Part shown: positions 6,488 to 7,503 of the stretch, one piece after another
How the letters are laid out: every line of letters starts with the position of its first letter
How positions within the stretch are numbered: the stretch's first letter is position 1
DNA from: Elusimicrobiota bacterium
GTDB lineage: Bacteria; Elusimicrobiota; Elusimicrobia; Elusimicrobiales; UBA9959
Length of the DNA: 7,503 nucleotides
Reading direction: 5' to 3'
Assembly (NCBI GenBank): GCA_003450815.1
Contig: DMES01000086.1
Coordinates: 1 to 7,503 of the forward strand
Made by a program: the position numbers and the translations under genes
The notes under the pieces: generated by a model
Seen by the model: only the letters and a program-made list of their open reading frames with translations
The model's database searches: none
Told to the model about the DNA's origin: nothing

Positions 6488-6495
6488 AGTATAGT
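6468..6495 (+). promoter_or_regulatory. Candidate promoter for the exported-protein gene
   Basis: TTGCCG (6468-6473; 4 of 6 bases match TTGACA) and TATAGT (6490-6495; 5 of 6 match TATAAT) are separated by 16 bases. Transcription would start near 6502, about 26 bases before the ATG. The -35 falls in the second arm of the hairpin, so the two predictions partly compete. Confidence 0.4.
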
Positions 6496-6514
6496 TAATA
6501 CTTAAGTTCAGAAT

Positions 6515-6522
6515 GAGGTGAT
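6515..6522 (+). promoter_or_regulatory. Strong Shine-Dalgarno for the exported-protein gene
   Basis: GAGGTGAT is an 8-base match to the anti-Shine-Dalgarno end of 16S rRNA, 5 bases before ATG 6528. It is the strongest ribosome site in the window and settles the start codon. Confidence 0.75.
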
Positions 6523-6527
6523 ATAAT

Positions 6528-7217
6528 ATGAAAGAATTTGCATTGTATTCTGATAACATAAAGATTATAAAATTATTATTTATATGCTGCCTATGTCAGA
6601 TGTTTGTGTTTTGTCAACAGAGTCTGGTATTTGCTGAGCCAAAATCCAGTGATGGATACAGAGACGCGAAGTGGGGCATGGGAAAGTCGGAGGTTGAGGG
6701 TGTTTTAAATGATGGACGATTCGTGGAATCTGTTGAGGTGCTGCATTTGCCAAGCGGGACTATTGAGCCAAATGCCGAAAACGTGAAAATATTTGATGGT
6801 GAAGAAGTAGAAATTGATGATGGCAGTAAATTGAGCGCTAGTTATGCTTTTTACAAGGATAAGTTCTTCTGTGCAACGAAACCTCTCACCATTAGCGGGT
6901 CAAGTTGGGCTCCTTATCTTCAAGCGATGAAAAAGAAATATGGGCAGAGCGTACAGGTTAAGACTCGATCTTGGAAAGAGTATAGGGGTGAGGATGCGTT
7001 CCAGACTGTAAATGTCACTTATGCTGTTTGGGGGGATAAAGGGGTCAGTTTAAGCAAAGAGACGTTTATGGATAATCTGATTATTGAGGCGCAGTATTAT
7101 TCCACTATTATCCTTAATGAGATGCGTAAAGACGCCCTGAAAATCAAAAACGAAATTGATATTAAAAAAAGCAGTGAGCAAAAAAAACAACTTAAGAAAA
7201 CACTAGATGAACTTTAA
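6528..7217 (+). CDS. Exported protein of unknown function
   Basis: The 229-residue product carries a Sec signal peptide: polar and basic residues to K15, a hydrophobic core LLFICCLCQMFVFC (16-29), and a likely signal peptidase I site after V34-F35-A36. There is no proper lipobox despite the cysteines in the core. The mature protein begins with a GYRDAKWGMGKSEVEGVL motif (43-60), of the W-G-M-S/K-x-x-E-V type seen in several unrelated-looking secreted proteins. Then comes an acidic stretch (FDGEEVEIDDG), a probable beta-rich middle with one Cys (C115), and a charged helical tail (about 195-229, KIKNEIDIKKSSEQKKQLKKTLDEL) that may form a coiled coil. Codons are markedly AT-richer than in the efflux operon, suggesting a different history. 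It is transcribed divergently from the operon, so a shared function is possible but not shown. No terminator follows closely on the + strand. Confidence 0.8.
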   Translation: MKEFALYSDNIKIIKLLFICCLCQMFVFCQQSLVFAEPKSSDGYRDAKWGMGKSEVEGVLNDGRFVESVEVLHLPSGTIEPNAENVKIFDGEEVEIDDGSKLSASYAFYKDKFFCATKPLTISGSSWAPYLQAMKKKYGQSVQVKTRSWKEYRGEDAFQTVNVTYAVWGDKGVSLSKETFMDNLIIEAQYYSTIILNEMRKDALKIKNEIDIKKSSEQKKQLKKTLDEL

Positions 7218-7257
7218 CGCGGCGAAAAAAAGAGATTAACGGATAGGAAAAATCAAA

Positions 7258-7322
7258 CCAGTCTCAGAGCTTCTTTGTGAAGCCCGAGAGGAAAAAATCG
7301 TGTAATGTGAGGGTTAGACTGG
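7258..7322. repeat. Inverted repeat closing a 65-base structured stretch
   Basis: CCAGTCT (7258-7264) pairs perfectly with AGACTGG (7316-7322), and inside it GCTTC (7269-7273) pairs with GAAGC (7279-7283) around a 5-base loop. No coding frame is evident here. It could be a small RNA fold, the edge of a lost mobile element, or chance. Confidence 0.3.
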
Positions 7323-7339
7323 ATTCAATTGCACATCAT

Positions 7340-7380
7340 AAAAAATACGAAACCGCCGGAAAACCTTCACCGACGGCTTT
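7340..7380 (-). terminator. Intrinsic terminator of the right-edge gene
   Basis: On the minus strand CCGTCGG (7376-7370) pairs with CCGGCGG (7359-7353) over 7 positions including one U-G pair. The loop is 10 bases, AAA/TTT at the stem base adds pairs past a bulge, and six T (7345-7340) follow shortly after. On the + strand the same position is a C-A mismatch, so the element favours the minus strand. It starts directly at the stop codon of the partial gene, which supports that gene being real. Confidence 0.7.
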
Positions 7381-7503
7381 AATAAATCCCCGGGCCTGCT
7401 TGAAAGAAGTAGATCCTGGTCAGGTATGAATACTGCACCCTCTCGCTGGTCACCGGAGAGGCCAGCTTCTCGGTCTTTGCGCCCATCCCCGCTAAGATAA
7501 TTT
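7379..7503 (-). CDS. 3' end of a gene running off the right edge
   Basis: Translating the minus strand from the right edge gives 40 open codons ending in TAA (7379-7381). The C-terminus reads ...MGAKTEKLASPVTSERVQ and then YSYLTRIYFFQAGPGIY. Codons are GC-rich (GCG, GGG, CTG, GTG, ACC) like those of the efflux operon, unlike the neighbouring exported-protein gene. A terminator follows immediately. The start lies outside the window and the fragment is too short to name. It is convergent with the exported-protein gene. Confidence 0.55.
   Translation of the reverse strand, partial: IILAGMGAKTEKLASPVTSERVQYSYLTRIYFFQAGPGIY

Larger units (their letters stand above)
6349..6527. other. Divergent intergenic region between the efflux operon and the exported-protein gene
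   Basis: This 179-base gap should hold control signals for both directions. Visible elements are a small inverted repeat GCTCT-TC-AGAGC (6417-6428), a hairpin with a T-rich tail (6457-6487) and a candidate promoter for the + strand gene (6468-6495). On the minus strand, a TAGAAT close to the tolC start and a TATAAA near 6440 were examined, but neither has a matching -35, so the operon promoter is not located. Confidence 0.5.

Noticed and set aside
1..7503. CRISPR array, tRNA, rRNA or insertion sequence
   Set aside because: No regularly spaced direct repeats, no cloverleaf-like or rRNA-like stretch, and no transposase or integrase reading frame were seen on either strand.

Overview
The window suggests a diderm (Gram-negative) bacterium with a GC-rich core genome. 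It encodes a TolC-type outer-membrane channel, a lipoprotein with a classical lipobox and an exported protein with a Sec signal peptide. The central 2.2-6.35 kb is clearly GC-rich, while the flanking small genes are visibly richer in A+T. Nothing here fixes the phylum. The mix of short palindromic repeats, orphan genes and a compact efflux operon would fit an environmental, possibly uncultured lineage, but that is an impression only.

Layout from left to right. (1) A predicted outer-membrane lipoprotein gene on the + strand (100-1020). (2) A short palindrome (about 1054-1076), then a minus-strand two-gene module (1085-1631): a 46-residue protein followed, with a 41-base overlap, by a small nucleotidyltransferase. 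A second, related palindrome lies at 1788-1811, so the module is bracketed by two similar inverted repeats. (3) A minus-strand stretch of very small genes (1817-2105): a 59-residue two-helix membrane protein and, overlapping its start, a 40-codon ORF that lies in an open frame continuing in phase from the end of macB. (4) The main feature is a tightly packed minus-strand operon (6348 down to 2193) in the order TolC-type channel, MacA-like adaptor, MacB-like ABC ATPase/permease. TolC and MacA genes are 2 bases apart, and MacA and MacB share one base (TAATG). (5) A divergent intergenic region (6349-6527) with a hairpin plus a T-rich tract and a plausible promoter, then a + strand gene for an exported protein of unknown function (6528-7217). 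(6) A non-coding stretch with an inverted-repeat structure, a good minus-strand terminator (7340-7380), and the last 40 codons of a minus-strand gene that runs off the right edge.

The three operon genes should together form a tripartite efflux pump: MacB hydrolyses ATP at the inner membrane, MacA links it across the periplasm, and the TolC-like channel opens to the outside. The MacA-like protein has an unusually short segment between its two lipoyl half-motifs, so how it contacts the channel is an open question. The nucleotidyltransferase with its small partner has the overlapping two-gene architecture of toxin-antitoxin-like modules. It is the best candidate in the window for a little-described system, although the function is inferred, not shown.
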